A model generated the notes under the pieces. That model was not told the origin of the DNA, made no database searches, and saw nothing but the letters and a program-made list of their open reading frames with translations. A stretch of DNA of 64,000 bases from Marinomonas sp. MED121 (lineage in GTDB: Bacteria > Pseudomonadota > Gammaproteobacteria > Pseudomonadales > Marinomonadaceae). Shown here one piece after another: positions 8,741 to 18,862 of the stretch. Each line of letters opens with the position of its first letter. Positions within the stretch are counted from its first letter, which is position 1. The stretch covers positions 1,043,079 to 1,107,078 of the forward strand of contig NZ_CH672429.1 of the NCBI RefSeq assembly GCF_000153025.1. Reading direction: 5' to 3'. A program made the position numbers and the translations under genes.

Positions 8741-10980
8741 TTCTCACGCTCACGGTAAACATTGAGCACATTTGGTAGCTGATTAATACGATGTAGCAAC
8801 TTACTTAGCACATCCAACTCACCCACTTCGATAGTAAAGCGGATTAAAGCAGTATTACTTTCTTTAGTCGAAATGGTATTCATGGATAAAAGATTAACCT
8901 TTTCATTAGCAAGCAGGTTCGTAATATCTCTTAATAGACCCGTTCTATCATAGGCCTCGATCTGGATATTAACCGGGTACAAGTTACCCGACTCTTCACC
9001 CCAGCTTACTTCAACCACACGTTCTGGCTCATCAACTTGCAGTTGCACCATATTAATACAGTCTTGACGATGCACAGAAACACCTCGCCCTTGGGTGATG
9101 AAACCTAATATTTCATCACCTGGGATAGGGGTACAGCATTTAGCCATATTGGTCAGTAGCTTACCCACACCACGAATATGCACATCACTTTGGTCAGCAT
9201 CATGCTGACTTTTACGTAAACGAGGTGGATGCTCTTTATCACCATCTAATCCATAAACATCTTCTATACGGCGTAAAATTCGAGCGATTTGAATATCACC
9301 CGCACCAATACCCACATAAAATTCTTCTCGACTGCCGTATTTACATTTTTCAGCAATCAAATCTAAATCAATATTGGCTTCTTCTATGCCAAGACGCTTA
9401 AAGTTCTGTTCTATTATCTGACGGCCCGCTTGGATATTTTTATCTTTATCCTGCTTTTTAAACCAGTTCTGAATATTGGCACGTGCTCGGTTTGTTTTCA
9501 CATAACCTAAACTATTATGCAGCCAATCTCGACTTGGCCCACCTTCTTTGGTGGTAAGTATTTCGACCTTATCACCGGTTTTAAGTGGTGTTACAAGGGA
9601 GATAATACGGCCATTCACCTTAGCCCCACGACAACGATGACCTATCTCAGTATGCACCCGATAAGCAAAGTCCACTGCCGTAGAGTCTGTAGGCAGATCA
9701 ACCACATGGCCATCAGGGGTAAAGAGATAAATCCTATCCTGTTCGATATCACTTCTTACCTGCTCGGATAAGGACTCCAAATCGCCTTGCACTTCATGAA
9801 AATCCAAGATGGTTCTTAGCCAAGACAGTTTTTCTTCATACGAACTACTGTTCGAACTTAAATCTGTGCCTTTATATTTCCAATGGGCACAGACCCCAAG
9901 CTCTGCATCTTCATGCATTTTATGGGTACGAATCTGAATCTCAACAGCACGTCCATTGGGACCCACCACCGCTGTATGCAAAGATTGATAGCCATTAGAT
10001 TTGGGATTACTAATATAATCATCAAACTCATGGGGAATAGGCTTCCACAAGGTATGTACTGTGCCTAAAACACCATAACAATCCATGGTTTTATCAACCA
10101 AGATACGTACAGCGCGCACATCATAAACCTCATCAAAGCCAATATTTTTACGCTTCATTTTGCGCCAAATACTATAGATATGCTTGGCACGCCCCATTAA
10201 ATCCGCATGAATATTAATTTTTTGCAGTTCAATATCTAAGGTAGAGATAACCTCGTCGATGTACTCTTGACGGGCAATTCGCTTTTCATCCAGCCACTTA
10301 GCAACCCGTTTGTATTCAACAGGATAAAGATAGCGAAAAGATAAATCCTCTAACTCCCACTTGATATAACCTATCCCTAATCGGTGAGCCAAAGGGGCAT
10401 AAACACTTTGCACTTCAAGTGCAACCGCCTCTCTTCTGGCACCATCTTGGTGTTTTGCTTCTTTGATAGCACAGGCGCGCTCAGCCAGTTTTACCAAGAC
10501 AACACGCACATCATCTATGATAGAAACCAGCATTTTACGTAATGATTCCAGCTGATTTTCGCTGTTACCTAAAACTTCGGCTTTAGTGTCCGCTGAGAGG
10601 TTTTTAGATACCTCCCCCATGCGAATCACACCCTCAATAATCGAAGCCACCTTACGGCCAAACATATCCGCTACTTTTTCAATGGCAAGCTGATCTTCGC
10701 GCACAACACGATATAAGGCTGCAGCTAATAAAGAATCTTGATCCGCTCGAAACCCGGAGAGTATCTCCACCATTTCAAGTCCGGCTTTAAAGGTACTGGC
10801 TTGAGGCCCCCAAAAGGAGTCCTTACCCATTGCAACTTCCGCTTGACGAGCCAACTCACAAGCCATCCGAAGAGGCACTCGAGCAGATACATCAATATTG
10901 TCGCCTAATTGCGCCATCCATAAATTAATATCAACAGAACCGTCTGCTTGAATTGGATGATCCTTACGCACTGTAACCAT
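8737..10980 (-). CDS. relA: GTP pyrophosphokinase RelA
   Basis: Ribosome-associated (p)ppGpp synthetase. The 747-aa order is N-terminal pseudo-hydrolase domain (the paired HD catalytic residues of Rel/SpoT are absent, with ALYRVVRED at that place), synthetase domain with YDVRAVRILV, SNPKSNGYQSLHT and ELGVCAHWKYK, TGS domain (RIYLFTPDGHVVDLPTDST, near residue 410), a conserved-cysteine region (MAKCCTPIPGDEI), and a C-terminal ACT domain. The degenerate hydrolase places it with RelA rather than SpoT. It is coupled to mazG downstream, and rlmD lies 14 nt upstream. Confidence 0.95.
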   Translation of the reverse strand: MVTVRKDHPIQADGSVDINLWMAQLGDNIDVSARVPLRMACELARQAEVAMGKDSFWGPQASTFKAGLEMVEILSGFRADQDSLLAAALYRVVREDQLAIEKVADMFGRKVASIIEGVIRMGEVSKNLSADTKAEVLGNSENQLESLRKMLVSIIDDVRVVLVKLAERACAIKEAKHQDGARREAVALEVQSVYAPLAHRLGIGYIKWELEDLSFRYLYPVEYKRVAKWLDEKRIARQEYIDEVISTLDIELQKINIHADLMGRAKHIYSIWRKMKRKNIGFDEVYDVRAVRILVDKTMDCYGVLGTVHTLWKPIPHEFDDYISNPKSNGYQSLHTAVVGPNGRAVEIQIRTHKMHEDAELGVCAHWKYKGTDLSSNSSSYEEKLSWLRTILDFHEVQGDLESLSEQVRSDIEQDRIYLFTPDGHVVDLPTDSTAVDFAYRVHTEIGHRCRGAKVNGRIISLVTPLKTGDKVEILTTKEGGPSRDWLHNSLGYVKTNRARANIQNWFKKQDKDKNIQAGRQIIEQNFKRLGIEEANIDLDLIAEKCKYGSREEFYVGIGAGDIQIARILRRIEDVYGLDGDKEHPPRLRKSQHDADQSDVHIRGVGKLLTNMAKCCTPIPGDEILGFITQGRGVSVHRQDCINMVQLQVDEPERVVEVSWGEESGNLYPVNIQIEAYDRTGLLRDITNLLANEKVNLLSMNTISTKESNTALIRFTIEVGELDVLSKLLHRINQLPNVLNVYREREK

Positions 10981-10994
10981 GTTTTCACCTTTGC

Positions 10995-12320
10995 TTAGTG
11001 CTTCTTTTGTAACAACATCATGGTTTCTACGTGAGCCGTTTGAGGGAACATCTCCATCATACTGACTCGTTTTACCTGATAACCATGGGCTACGAGAAAT
11101 TCTGCGTCCCGTGCAAGCGTTGCCGCATCACAGGATACGTACAAAATAGTGTCTATCTTTAACTTGATCAGGCTTGGCAAAAACTCAAATGCCCCAGCTC
11201 TTGGTGGATCAAGTAAGGCTTTACTAAAGCCCTTTTTCAACGCTTCATTGCGCACCGTTTTTGTCAGGTCAGCACCAATAAAGGTCACATTTTTTAACCC
11301 ATTTCGTTCAGCATTGCGTTCTGCATTGCGAACCATCTGCGCCTGAACTTCAACGCCAACAACTTTTTCAGCCGTTTTAGCCATAGCTAAAGAAAAATTA
11401 CCGGCACCACAAAACAAATCTAGCACTTTATCTTGCTCAGACAATGCTAACCATTGCAAAGCTTGGGCCACCATTTTCACATTCATACGCTGATTTACTT
11501 GAATAAAATCCTGCGGATGATAATGAATGGTCAAATTTTCAACTTGATAATGGCGCAAAGAATCCGTTTCGCACTTCACTTTATCTTGTGCCGGGTCTTG
11601 CAAATACAAGTCCCATTTTTGGGATAACGCTTTCTCATGCCATAAAGCTTGATCATTGTCTGACAGTTGACGAGTAAGTCGCAGCAAAACAGAACAGCCC
11701 AAATCATCTTCAAGTAATTCAATATGACCAATGTGCTGAGGTTGCTCAGATTGCGCTAATAACCCATTCAAATGGGGAATCACCGCCTGCAAGGCGGGCA
11801 TCAATACAAGACAGTTCTCGATGGCAATAATATCTGTTGAGGCTTTGCCTCTAAACCCCATTTTGACACTGGCATCTTTTTGCTGTTTGACCGATAACCT
11901 AGCACGGCGTCGATAAGCGAGCGCACTATCACTCAGAATTTCCAATTCCCCATCATAATTAAGCTTACGTAACTGGCCGCCTAACCAAACATGCTTAGCT
12001 TGAATCTGCTCTGGGTAATCAAGATGCATAAAGCAACAACCACCACATTGATTAAAATGCTGACAAGCAGGTTCAACCCTCGCATCAGAGGCCTGCTGAA
12101 TTTTTATCAGCTTGGCTTCATCATAACGGCGATTGGTTTTAGATACGCGCGCACTCACTTCTTCACCCGGCAAAGCGCCAGAGATAAAGGTCACTTTACC
12201 ATTCGCTTTAGCGATCCCTCTGGCATCATGAGTAAGACGGTCAATATGAAAAATTTGTTCAGGGCCCAGTTTTTGGGAAGTGGTGTTTGGTTTTCTGTGT
12301 TGTCGAGTGCGATGCTTCAA
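10995..12320 (-). CDS. rlmD: 23S rRNA (uracil-1939-C5)-methyltransferase RlmD
   Basis: SAM- and [4Fe-4S]-dependent methyltransferase for U1939 of 23S rRNA. The 441-aa protein has an N-terminal TRAM domain, the cysteine cluster CQHFNQCGGCCFMHL (near residue 86), the SAM motif VLDLFCGAGNFSLAM and the catalytic-cysteine motif LYVSCDAATLARD. It is immediately upstream of relA on the same strand, the order also seen in Pseudomonas. Confidence 0.95.
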   Translation of the reverse strand: MKHRTRQHRKPNTTSQKLGPEQIFHIDRLTHDARGIAKANGKVTFISGALPGEEVSARVSKTNRRYDEAKLIKIQQASDARVEPACQHFNQCGGCCFMHLDYPEQIQAKHVWLGGQLRKLNYDGELEILSDSALAYRRRARLSVKQQKDASVKMGFRGKASTDIIAIENCLVLMPALQAVIPHLNGLLAQSEQPQHIGHIELLEDDLGCSVLLRLTRQLSDNDQALWHEKALSQKWDLYLQDPAQDKVKCETDSLRHYQVENLTIHYHPQDFIQVNQRMNVKMVAQALQWLALSEQDKVLDLFCGAGNFSLAMAKTAEKVVGVEVQAQMVRNAERNAERNGLKNVTFIGADLTKTVRNEALKKGFSKALLDPPRAGAFEFLPSLIKLKIDTILYVSCDAATLARDAEFLVAHGYQVKRVSMMEMFPQTAHVETMMLLQKKH

Positions 12321-12552
12321 AAGTGTACTCAGTAGAATTAATTGTGTTCGGCCGCAATTTTACCGAAAAGCTGAGCTCTCAGCTAGCAAACATCGTGGAG
12401 ATAAGGGGAAGAATTTTTAAATTATGTAAGGATTCAAAGAGCTAAACGAAACCAATGAAATTAATTATTTTAGTTTGAGGCAGAAAAGTAAAAAAACTTA
12501 CTCACTGCCGTTCAATAATCAACTAGCTAGATAACATATTTTTACTGAAGCT

Positions 12553-13452
12553 TTATTCACTCGGCGTAAACACACCGGTTGATAAGTAACGATCACCTCG
12601 GTCACAGATAATCACCACGATAGTGGCATTATTAACCTGCTCAGACAGTTTAAGTGCCGCAGAGACAGCACCACCAGAAGACACACCACAAAAGATACCT
12701 TCTTTAGTGGCGAGATCACGCATCACATTTTCAGCGTCTATTTGAGCAACATCGATAATCCTGTCCACTCGTGTCTCATCAAAAATACTCGGCAGGTACT
12801 CTTTTGGCCAACGGCGAATGCCCGGAATACTTGAGCCTTCTTTTGGCTGTAAGCCAATAATTTCAACCGCGTCACTCTGGGATTTAAGGTACTTAGACAC
12901 CCCCATGATGGTGCCCGTTGTTCCCATTGCGCTAACAAAATGCGTAATTTCACCTTGTGTTTGCTGCCAGATTTCAGGGCCAGTTGAGCTCACGTGAGCA
13001 CTTGGGTTATCAGGATTAGAAAACTGATTTAACAACTTACCCAAACCTTTCTCTTGCATAGAAATAGCAAGGTCTCTAGCGCCTTCCATCCCTTCGTCTT
13101 TTGTCACAAGGTGAAGTGTCGCCCCATAAGCCGACATAGCCGACTTACGTTCTGCACTCATATTATCAGGCATCACAAGATGCATTTTATAACCTTTAAT
13201 CGCCGCCACCATTGCTAAGGCAATACCTGTATTGCCACTGGTTGCTTCGATCAAACTATCTCCCGGCTGAATATCCCCTCTAAGCTCAGCTTGAGCTATC
13301 ATATTAAGAGCAGGACGATCTTTTACCGAACCAGCTGGGTTTTGGCCTTCAAGTTTGAGTAGGATCTGGTTTGAGCTGTTAGGATTAATCCTTTGCAACT
13401 TGACCAAAGGGGTTTGACCTATTAAAGACTCGATAGTTGGATACTGATTCAT
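12553..13452 (-). CDS. cysM: Cysteine synthase B
   Basis: PLP-dependent O-acetylserine sulfhydrylase. The 299-aa sequence shows the PLP-lysine motif NPAGSVKDRPALNMI (near residue 36), the substrate loop EATSGNTGIALAM, the phosphate-binding GTTGTIMG, and SSGGAVSAALKL near the end. Length and the IRRWPKEYLP segment match CysM rather than CysK. It is transcribed toward rlmD-relA, with 232 bp between them that show no gene. Confidence 0.93.
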   Translation of the reverse strand: MNQYPTIESLIGQTPLVKLQRINPNSSNQILLKLEGQNPAGSVKDRPALNMIAQAELRGDIQPGDSLIEATSGNTGIALAMVAAIKGYKMHLVMPDNMSAERKSAMSAYGATLHLVTKDEGMEGARDLAISMQEKGLGKLLNQFSNPDNPSAHVSSTGPEIWQQTQGEITHFVSAMGTTGTIMGVSKYLKSQSDAVEIIGLQPKEGSSIPGIRRWPKEYLPSIFDETRVDRIIDVAQIDAENVMRDLATKEGIFCGVSSGGAVSAALKLSEQVNNATIVVIICDRGDRYLSTGVFTPSE

Positions 13453-13586
13453 AAAAACTTCATTGACATTAATTACGTAGAACGTGAAACTTACTTGAAT
13501 TCTATGATTTTATAAATCACTTATTTAAACTATTACAAGACAAAAGCGTTATAACGTTAGCGCGAAAAGACTTGGAGAAGCATTTT

Positions 13587-13811
13587 ATGCGTGGAAAGCT
13601 CACATTTGGACTACTAATTACCACTCTCACATTAGCTGGGTGTGATATGTTTGGCGGACCTGCTGCGGACATTCCTGATGGTGAATTACGGACAAAATGG
13701 CGTGATTGCAAAACACTTAGCAATCCATCTCGTACCAAGGTTATGGCATGTGAAAACTACACACGAGAATGTGATCGTCGCAAAAGAAATGGAAACTTCG
13801 CCTGCTACTAA
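13587..13811 (+). CDS. Small putative lipoprotein
   Basis: A 74-aa protein starting MRGKLTFGLLITTLTLAGC, a clear type II signal peptide with lipobox LAGC, so the mature protein is only about 56 residues beginning with Cys. The mature part has four further cysteines and is basic at its end (ECDRRKRNGNFACY). The frame is open to a TTG at 13572, but the ATG at 13587 has GGAG nine bases upstream. No family is recognised. It lies 32 nt before the BarA-type kinase and may be co-transcribed with it. Confidence 0.72.
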   Translation: MRGKLTFGLLITTLTLAGCDMFGGPAADIPDGELRTKWRDCKTLSNPSRTKVMACENYTRECDRRKRNGNFACY

Positions 13812-13843
13812 AACTTATCAGGTCACAGGGCTATTAACAGGCA

Positions 13844-16594
13844 ATGAATTCAAATTTATCTTTAAGAGTTAAAACCTTTTTCTCGATTTTCTTGCCTGTA
13901 TCCCTACTAAGTTTGGTTATTTCACTCACTTTCATCTATGAAAGAAAAATGGATTACCAAACTCAGAATCAGGAACAGATCGAATTTATTGCACAGCAAT
14001 TCGCCATAGCTTATGAAAATGCCGCCCCCAAAATAGACAGCGCTTTTTTACAAAGACAACTCAAATCGAGTATTTTAAGCCCAAATATCATTTCTGGAAG
14101 AGTCTTCAACTCGCAGAAAAAACTCATCAGCGAAATAGGCAACAAGAGTAACTTTACAGACCCCGTTCCACTTTTTAGCAACCAATCTGAACAAAGATTT
14201 TTTCAAAACTCCGCAATCTCCATCACCCCTTTATTAAGCCCAAGAAGTGCCCTCGACACATCCGCGCTTGGTCCGATTGAAAGCAATGACAAAATTTTAT
14301 CCGGTTGGTTAGTATTAGAATCAAACACGGCCGACTTCACCCTCAAGAAATATCGACTCTTTAGTTTTATGGCAATCACCCTAGTGGCGTTTATGACATT
14401 ATTCGCTCTCATTGCCATCAAGATATCCAACAGAATAGCCAACCCAGTTAATGACCTTAATCGCATCGTAGAAAAAATCAGCCAAGGTCAATTTAACGCC
14501 ATCAAGCAACTGAAACTTCCGCAGGACTATTTAGCAACAACCAAAGGCCTAACTGAAATCAATGAGCGCTTAGAAAACAGCCAAGAAGAAATGCTCAAAA
14601 GCATTGAGCAAGCAACCGAAGACATGCGTCGTAACATGGACAGCATGGAAGAAAAAAGCGCCCAACTTCATATCGCCAACAAAGAAACCAGCGAATCTAA
14701 CCGCTTAAAAACACAGTTTCTTGCCAATATGAGTCATGAAGTCAGAACCCCATTAAATGCGATTTTAGGTTACACCCAGCTGCTACAAAAAGACAAACTA
14801 GATAACCAACAACGCTTATATATCAACACCATAGAGCAATCCACCAATAATCTTCTGGCTATTATTGGTGACATTTTAGATTTCTCAAAAATTGAAGCCG
14901 GCAAACTTAATTTAGAGCAGTCTGAAGTCAATATTCGTGAATTAATTGACGACGTTTATCAAATTCTCAGTGCCAACCTTCTGACTCACAAAAAACCAGT
15001 GGATCTTATCCCAGAAGTGGCCAATGAAGTGCCTGAATGGCTCATCGGTGATGCCATTCGTATTCGTCAGATTCTGACCAACTTGATTGGTAATGCGATT
15101 AAATTCACTCATGATGGCTTTGTACGCACTAAGGTCACCCTTGAGCAGCAAAGAAATGGCCAACCCAGACTTCTCGTGCAAGTCATTGATACCGGCATAG
15201 GCATACCCGAAAACAAATTAAATAGCTTATTTAAAGCCTTCTCTCAGGTTAATACCTCAACCACAAGACAGTTTGGCGGCACCGGCCTAGGTCTAGTGAT
15301 TACCAAAAAGCTCGTTGAACAAATGGGAGGTGAGATAGAAGTTAATAGTGAATCGGGTGTCGGTTCTAACTTTCGTTTTCGTATCAACCTACATTCATCT
15401 AACCATGAAGAGCAGCCTCTAGAGCCTATCAATAAGAACATCTTGGTATTCGAACCATCCAAAGGCTATCGTCAATATTTAGAGAACTATTTAACCAGCA
15501 TCAAGATAACACCGATTTTTTGCACCACCCTTGAGCACCTTATTCGCCGATTGAACTCACGCACAGATGAAGAAATAATCGACGCCGTTTTATTAAGCGT
15601 AAGTGGTGAAGATAAAGACATAGCGCAAAGCTATGAGTTAGCTGTCTATGCCAGCGAAAGCTGTCTTATCCCTTGCATCCTGATGACTCAGCTACCCAAT
15701 AAAATAAATCAACACCCTGAACTCCAGCAGCTAGCCAAAGATGTGCTACTCAAACCCATCAGCCATAAACAGCTTTATAAAAGTCTAAGCTCATTGGATC
15801 AAGATACGCAGCTTGAGATACCTACAAACGCGCCTGCCAGCTTTACCAGAAATCAGCTTAAAGTACTGGCGGTAGATGACAATCAAATCAACTTACAACT
15901 GGTTAGCCATTGGCTAACCCCTAACAATATTGATGTCAGCCTTGCCCATTCAGGACAAGCCGCACTGGATTTATGTGCAAGAGAGCAGTTTGATCTTATC
16001 TTGATGGATATCCAGATGCCTGAGATGGATGGCATGGAAACAACAAGACGCCTGCGCCAGCATAAAAACACTACCCTGATTCCTATTATTGCGCTCACGG
16101 CCCATGCACTTAGCTCTGAAAAACAAGAGATTTTAAAATCTGGCATGAACGCCTATCTCACTAAACCTGTGAACGAAAGCAAGTTACTAGAAGTCATCCA
16201 AGATTGGTGTTTAAGTGAAGAGCCACAAATAGAAAGCACACAAAGCCTTGAAGGTGTGTTTGATATAGAGAAATCGCTGTCCATAGTGAACGATCAAGTC
16301 TCAATTGCCAGAGACATGTTTAACATGCTGGCAGACTCTCTTGAGTCCGAGAAGAAGCTAATAAAACATCACTTCAAGCAAAAGGAAGTAAACAAGCTTA
16401 TACAGGTTGTTCACAGACTACACGGAGCATCAAAATACTGCGGCACACCCAATTTAACTAAGCATGCAGGCTTTTTAGAAAGCCACCTAAAAGAATTGGG
16501 ACTGGATGAAGTTGATGAAGTCTTACTTGATTTTGTACAGGCGATCGATGAGTTATTAGAAGCAAGAAGCCTTATTCGCTGGCCTCAAGAATAA
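13844..16594 (+). CDS. barA: Hybrid sensor histidine kinase BarA/GacS
   Basis: Membrane tripartite sensor kinase that phosphorylates UvrY/GacA to control the Csr/Rsm small RNAs. Order in 916 aa: TM1 (about 10-32), periplasmic sensor, TM2 (about 165-188), HAMP, HisKA with FLANMSHEVRTPLNAILG (His near 300), HATPase with NLIGNAIKF and GGTGLGL, a degenerate receiver-like region (about 530-640) with no visible phosphoacceptor, an intact receiver with AVDDNQINLQL and LILMDIQMPEMDG, and an HPt domain (HRLHGASKYCG). It is convergent with acpS, and the ends overlap by 23 nt. Confidence 0.92.
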   Translation: MNSNLSLRVKTFFSIFLPVSLLSLVISLTFIYERKMDYQTQNQEQIEFIAQQFAIAYENAAPKIDSAFLQRQLKSSILSPNIISGRVFNSQKKLISEIGNKSNFTDPVPLFSNQSEQRFFQNSAISITPLLSPRSALDTSALGPIESNDKILSGWLVLESNTADFTLKKYRLFSFMAITLVAFMTLFALIAIKISNRIANPVNDLNRIVEKISQGQFNAIKQLKLPQDYLATTKGLTEINERLENSQEEMLKSIEQATEDMRRNMDSMEEKSAQLHIANKETSESNRLKTQFLANMSHEVRTPLNAILGYTQLLQKDKLDNQQRLYINTIEQSTNNLLAIIGDILDFSKIEAGKLNLEQSEVNIRELIDDVYQILSANLLTHKKPVDLIPEVANEVPEWLIGDAIRIRQILTNLIGNAIKFTHDGFVRTKVTLEQQRNGQPRLLVQVIDTGIGIPENKLNSLFKAFSQVNTSTTRQFGGTGLGLVITKKLVEQMGGEIEVNSESGVGSNFRFRINLHSSNHEEQPLEPINKNILVFEPSKGYRQYLENYLTSIKITPIFCTTLEHLIRRLNSRTDEEIIDAVLLSVSGEDKDIAQSYELAVYASESCLIPCILMTQLPNKINQHPELQQLAKDVLLKPISHKQLYKSLSSLDQDTQLEIPTNAPASFTRNQLKVLAVDDNQINLQLVSHWLTPNNIDVSLAHSGQAALDLCAREQFDLILMDIQMPEMDGMETTRRLRQHKNTTLIPIIALTAHALSSEKQEILKSGMNAYLTKPVNESKLLEVIQDWCLSEEPQIESTQSLEGVFDIEKSLSIVNDQVSIARDMFNMLADSLESEKKLIKHHFKQKEVNKLIQVVHRLHGASKYCGTPNLTKHAGFLESHLKELGLDEVDEVLLDFVQAIDELLEARSLIRWPQE

Positions 16595-16958
16595 CAAAAG
16601 CTTGTGCATACGCCTGCTCATCACTAATACTCAAATGCCACTTAACAGGGTTAACTAACAAAGGACTATTGTGAGGCTCAACACTCACCAAAGGCTTACC
16701 CAAAGCGTCATTTGATACCTCAATATGCTGAAAACTTAAGCCTCGACCTATCCCAGTACCCAATGCTTTTGCCACAGCCTCTTTTGCAGCAAAGCGTTTG
16801 GCAACATAAGCCATGGCGACATCTTCATGCTTAATTTCATAATACCTGTCTAATTCCTTTTGGGTTAATAAACGCTTTAGAAATCTATCACCCAAACGCT
16901 TTACCGAGTCCTTAATACGAGGAATCTCTACAATATCAGTCCCAATTCCTAGAATCAT
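16572..16958 (-). CDS. acpS: Holo-[acyl-carrier-protein] synthase
   Basis: Transfers 4'-phosphopantetheine from CoA to ACP. From the ATG at 16958 the 128-aa protein begins MILGIGTDIVEIPRI, the family start, and contains the signature RFAAKEAVAKALGTGI. The frame is open upstream to 17030, but an extension would be unusual. The 3' end overlaps the 3' end of barA on the opposite strand. It lies directly downstream of recO; the pdxJ gene that often separates them in gammaproteobacteria is absent here. Confidence 0.93.
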   Translation of the reverse strand: MILGIGTDIVEIPRIKDSVKRLGDRFLKRLLTQKELDRYYEIKHEDVAMAYVAKRFAAKEAVAKALGTGIGRGLSFQHIEVSNDALGKPLVSVEPHNSPLLVNPVKWHLSISDEQAYAQAFVILEASE

Positions 16959-17038
16959 ATTTACCCACTCACTTAACAAAAAATTTATTTCGTCTTGCAT
17001 GATAAAGTGCACTAGAGAATAACCCAGCACACTTTTAC

Positions 17039-17803
17039 CTATGGCAAGGGATCACAATTAAACACGGGAACGCCATAATGTCGCTCCCCATGAAATTGAT
17101 ATTCAGGCAGTAGCTGCCTGGCTGCCACGTCTTTATTTTCAAGCAAATGATCCAACCAACAACGGTGCAGCGTCTTAGCCAATCTCACTACATCGGGTCG
17201 ACCCCAAAGACCCTCCGTGTAATCCAAGGCCAGCTGACCCGATACAAACAAATCAGGCAACTGCTTAGGTTTATCGCCATAATAAGGGCGCAAACCAAAT
17301 CTAACATCAAAGCGATACATAGCGCTTGGATCAAGCACACTGCCCGTTGCTGTCATGGCAAGGTTGATACTGCTGCCTATTTCCTCAAACAAGGCATACT
17401 CAAAACGCCGTAAAAGAGGGGCAACTGGCGCATTAGAATGCAGACTATGAATCAGCCATTGATAGAGTTCAAAAAAGATCGAAAGAGGCAAATTGGTTGG
17501 CAATAATTTAAGCAATATTTCATGCACATACATACCCGCGAATAAGCGCAGACCTTCAAGTTGTGAAGCAGGCTCAGTGGACTCTAATACATAAACGGTT
17601 TTTAACTCTGTACGGCCTTTAAGCTGCACCTGATAACGCAAAAAAGGCCCGGGAATCACCCGAGCCTCTTTTTTAGGTAAGCGGAACACTGCCCTAACCA
17701 ACCCCATTTCAAGGGTTAACAAATCCAACAGGATTTTATTATCTTGAAAAGGTCTAGTATGAATAACATAGGCAGAGATTAACGCGTCCTTGTTATCTTG
17801 CAT
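17039..17803 (-). CDS. recO: DNA repair protein RecO
   Basis: RecFOR pathway mediator that loads RecA on SSB-coated DNA. The 254-aa protein has the N-terminal OB-fold (SAYVIHTRPFQDNKILLDLLT, residues 9-29) and a helical C-terminal domain with YELYQWL-like and LRRFEYALFEEIG segments typical of RecO. It lies 12 nt downstream of era on the same strand, as in most gammaproteobacteria. Confidence 0.9.
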   Translation of the reverse strand: MQDNKDALISAYVIHTRPFQDNKILLDLLTLEMGLVRAVFRLPKKEARVIPGPFLRYQVQLKGRTELKTVYVLESTEPASQLEGLRLFAGMYVHEILLKLLPTNLPLSIFFELYQWLIHSLHSNAPVAPLLRRFEYALFEEIGSSINLAMTATGSVLDPSAMYRFDVRFGLRPYYGDKPKQLPDLFVSGQLALDYTEGLWGRPDVVRLAKTLHRCWLDHLLENKDVAARQLLPEYQFHGERHYGVPVFNCDPLP

Positions 17804-17815
17804 AACACAGCCTAA

Positions 17816-18862
17816 TTACTGATCTTGATAACCAAGACTGGCAAGTGCTCGTTCATCATCCGACCAACCTGCTCTCACCTTGATCCATAAATTAAGCATC
17901 ACCTTAGCTTGGAACATACTCTCCATATCAATGCGAGCTTCCTTACCAATGAGCTTAATTTTTTCGCCTTTATCACCAATAATAATGCGCTTTTGACCAT
18001 TACGCTCAACCAAAATCAACGCACTGATATGCAGGGTTTCCCCCTCATAACTAAACTCTTCGATCTGCACAGCCACTTCATAAGGCACTTCCTGACCTAA
18101 CTGACGCGTGATTTTCTCGCGCACGATTTCAGAGGCTAAGAAGCGAGAACTACGATCTGTAATTTGGTCTTCAGGGTAGAATTGTCCGCCTTCAGGCATC
18201 ATACCTTCCACTAAGCGCTCTAATCGATCTAGGTTCTTCCCTCGAAGGGCAGAAATAGGCACAATTTGCGCAAAGTTCATCAACTCAGATAGCTTAGCAA
18301 GCGTCGGCAGAAGATTATCTTTTTCTTCGAGTTTATCGACCTTATTCACGACCAAGACAACAGGGCAACGGGCCAGCTTGACCTTTTCAAGTACAGACTG
18401 ATCTTCCTGTGTCCAGCGCTCCGCATCAATCACAAACAAAATAGCATCCACATCTGCTAAAGCAGAGGAGGCGGTTTTATTCATAAAGCGGTTAATCGCT
18501 TTCGCTTCGCCAAGGTGCATTCCAGGTGTATCAACATAAATAGTTTGCACATGCCCCTGACTTTTCACACCCAATATTTGCTGACGGGTCGTTTGAGGCT
18601 TACGTGAAGTGATACTTAGCTTTTGACCTAACACATGGTTCAACAGGGTAGACTTGCCCACGTTAGGGCGACCAACAATGGCCACATAACCACAATGGGT
18701 AATATCTAACTCTGGCTCTTCATAGTCCTGAGCCGATTCCGTCGATGCCATTTGGCTAAAATCAAAATTATCTAAATCGATACCGCCATCCTCTTGGGAT
18801 TGCGCGTCTTCTTGAAGGGTTTCTAACTTTGCCTGATCTTCAGGTAAATCATCATTTTGCAT
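17816..18862 (-). CDS. era: GTPase Era with acidic N-terminal extension
   Basis: Ribosome assembly GTPase that binds the 3' end of 16S rRNA. G motifs are clear: [17 protein letters not shown] (G1), TTRQQ (G2), DTPGMH (G3) and NKVDKLEE (G4), followed by a C-terminal KH domain ending near [16 protein letters not shown]. At 348 aa it is roughly 45-50 residues longer than E. coli Era, because of an acidic N-terminal extension (residues 1-55, rich in D, E, Q). The start at 18862 has GGAG seven bases upstream, inside the end of rnc (11-nt overlap), so the extension looks real. Confidence 0.93.
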   Translation of the reverse strand: MQNDDLPEDQAKLETLQEDAQSQEDGGIDLDNFDFSQMASTESAQDYEEPELDITHCGYVAIVGRPNVGKSTLLNHVLGQKLSITSRKPQTTRQQILGVKSQGHVQTIYVDTPGMHLGEAKAINRFMNKTASSALADVDAILFVIDAERWTQEDQSVLEKVKLARCPVVLVVNKVDKLEEKDNLLPTLAKLSELMNFAQIVPISALRGKNLDRLERLVEGMMPEGGQFYPEDQITDRSSRFLASEIVREKITRQLGQEVPYEVAVQIEEFSYEGETLHISALILVERNGQKRIIIGDKGEKIKLIGKEARIDMESMFQAKVMLNLWIKVRAGWSDDERALASLGYQDQ

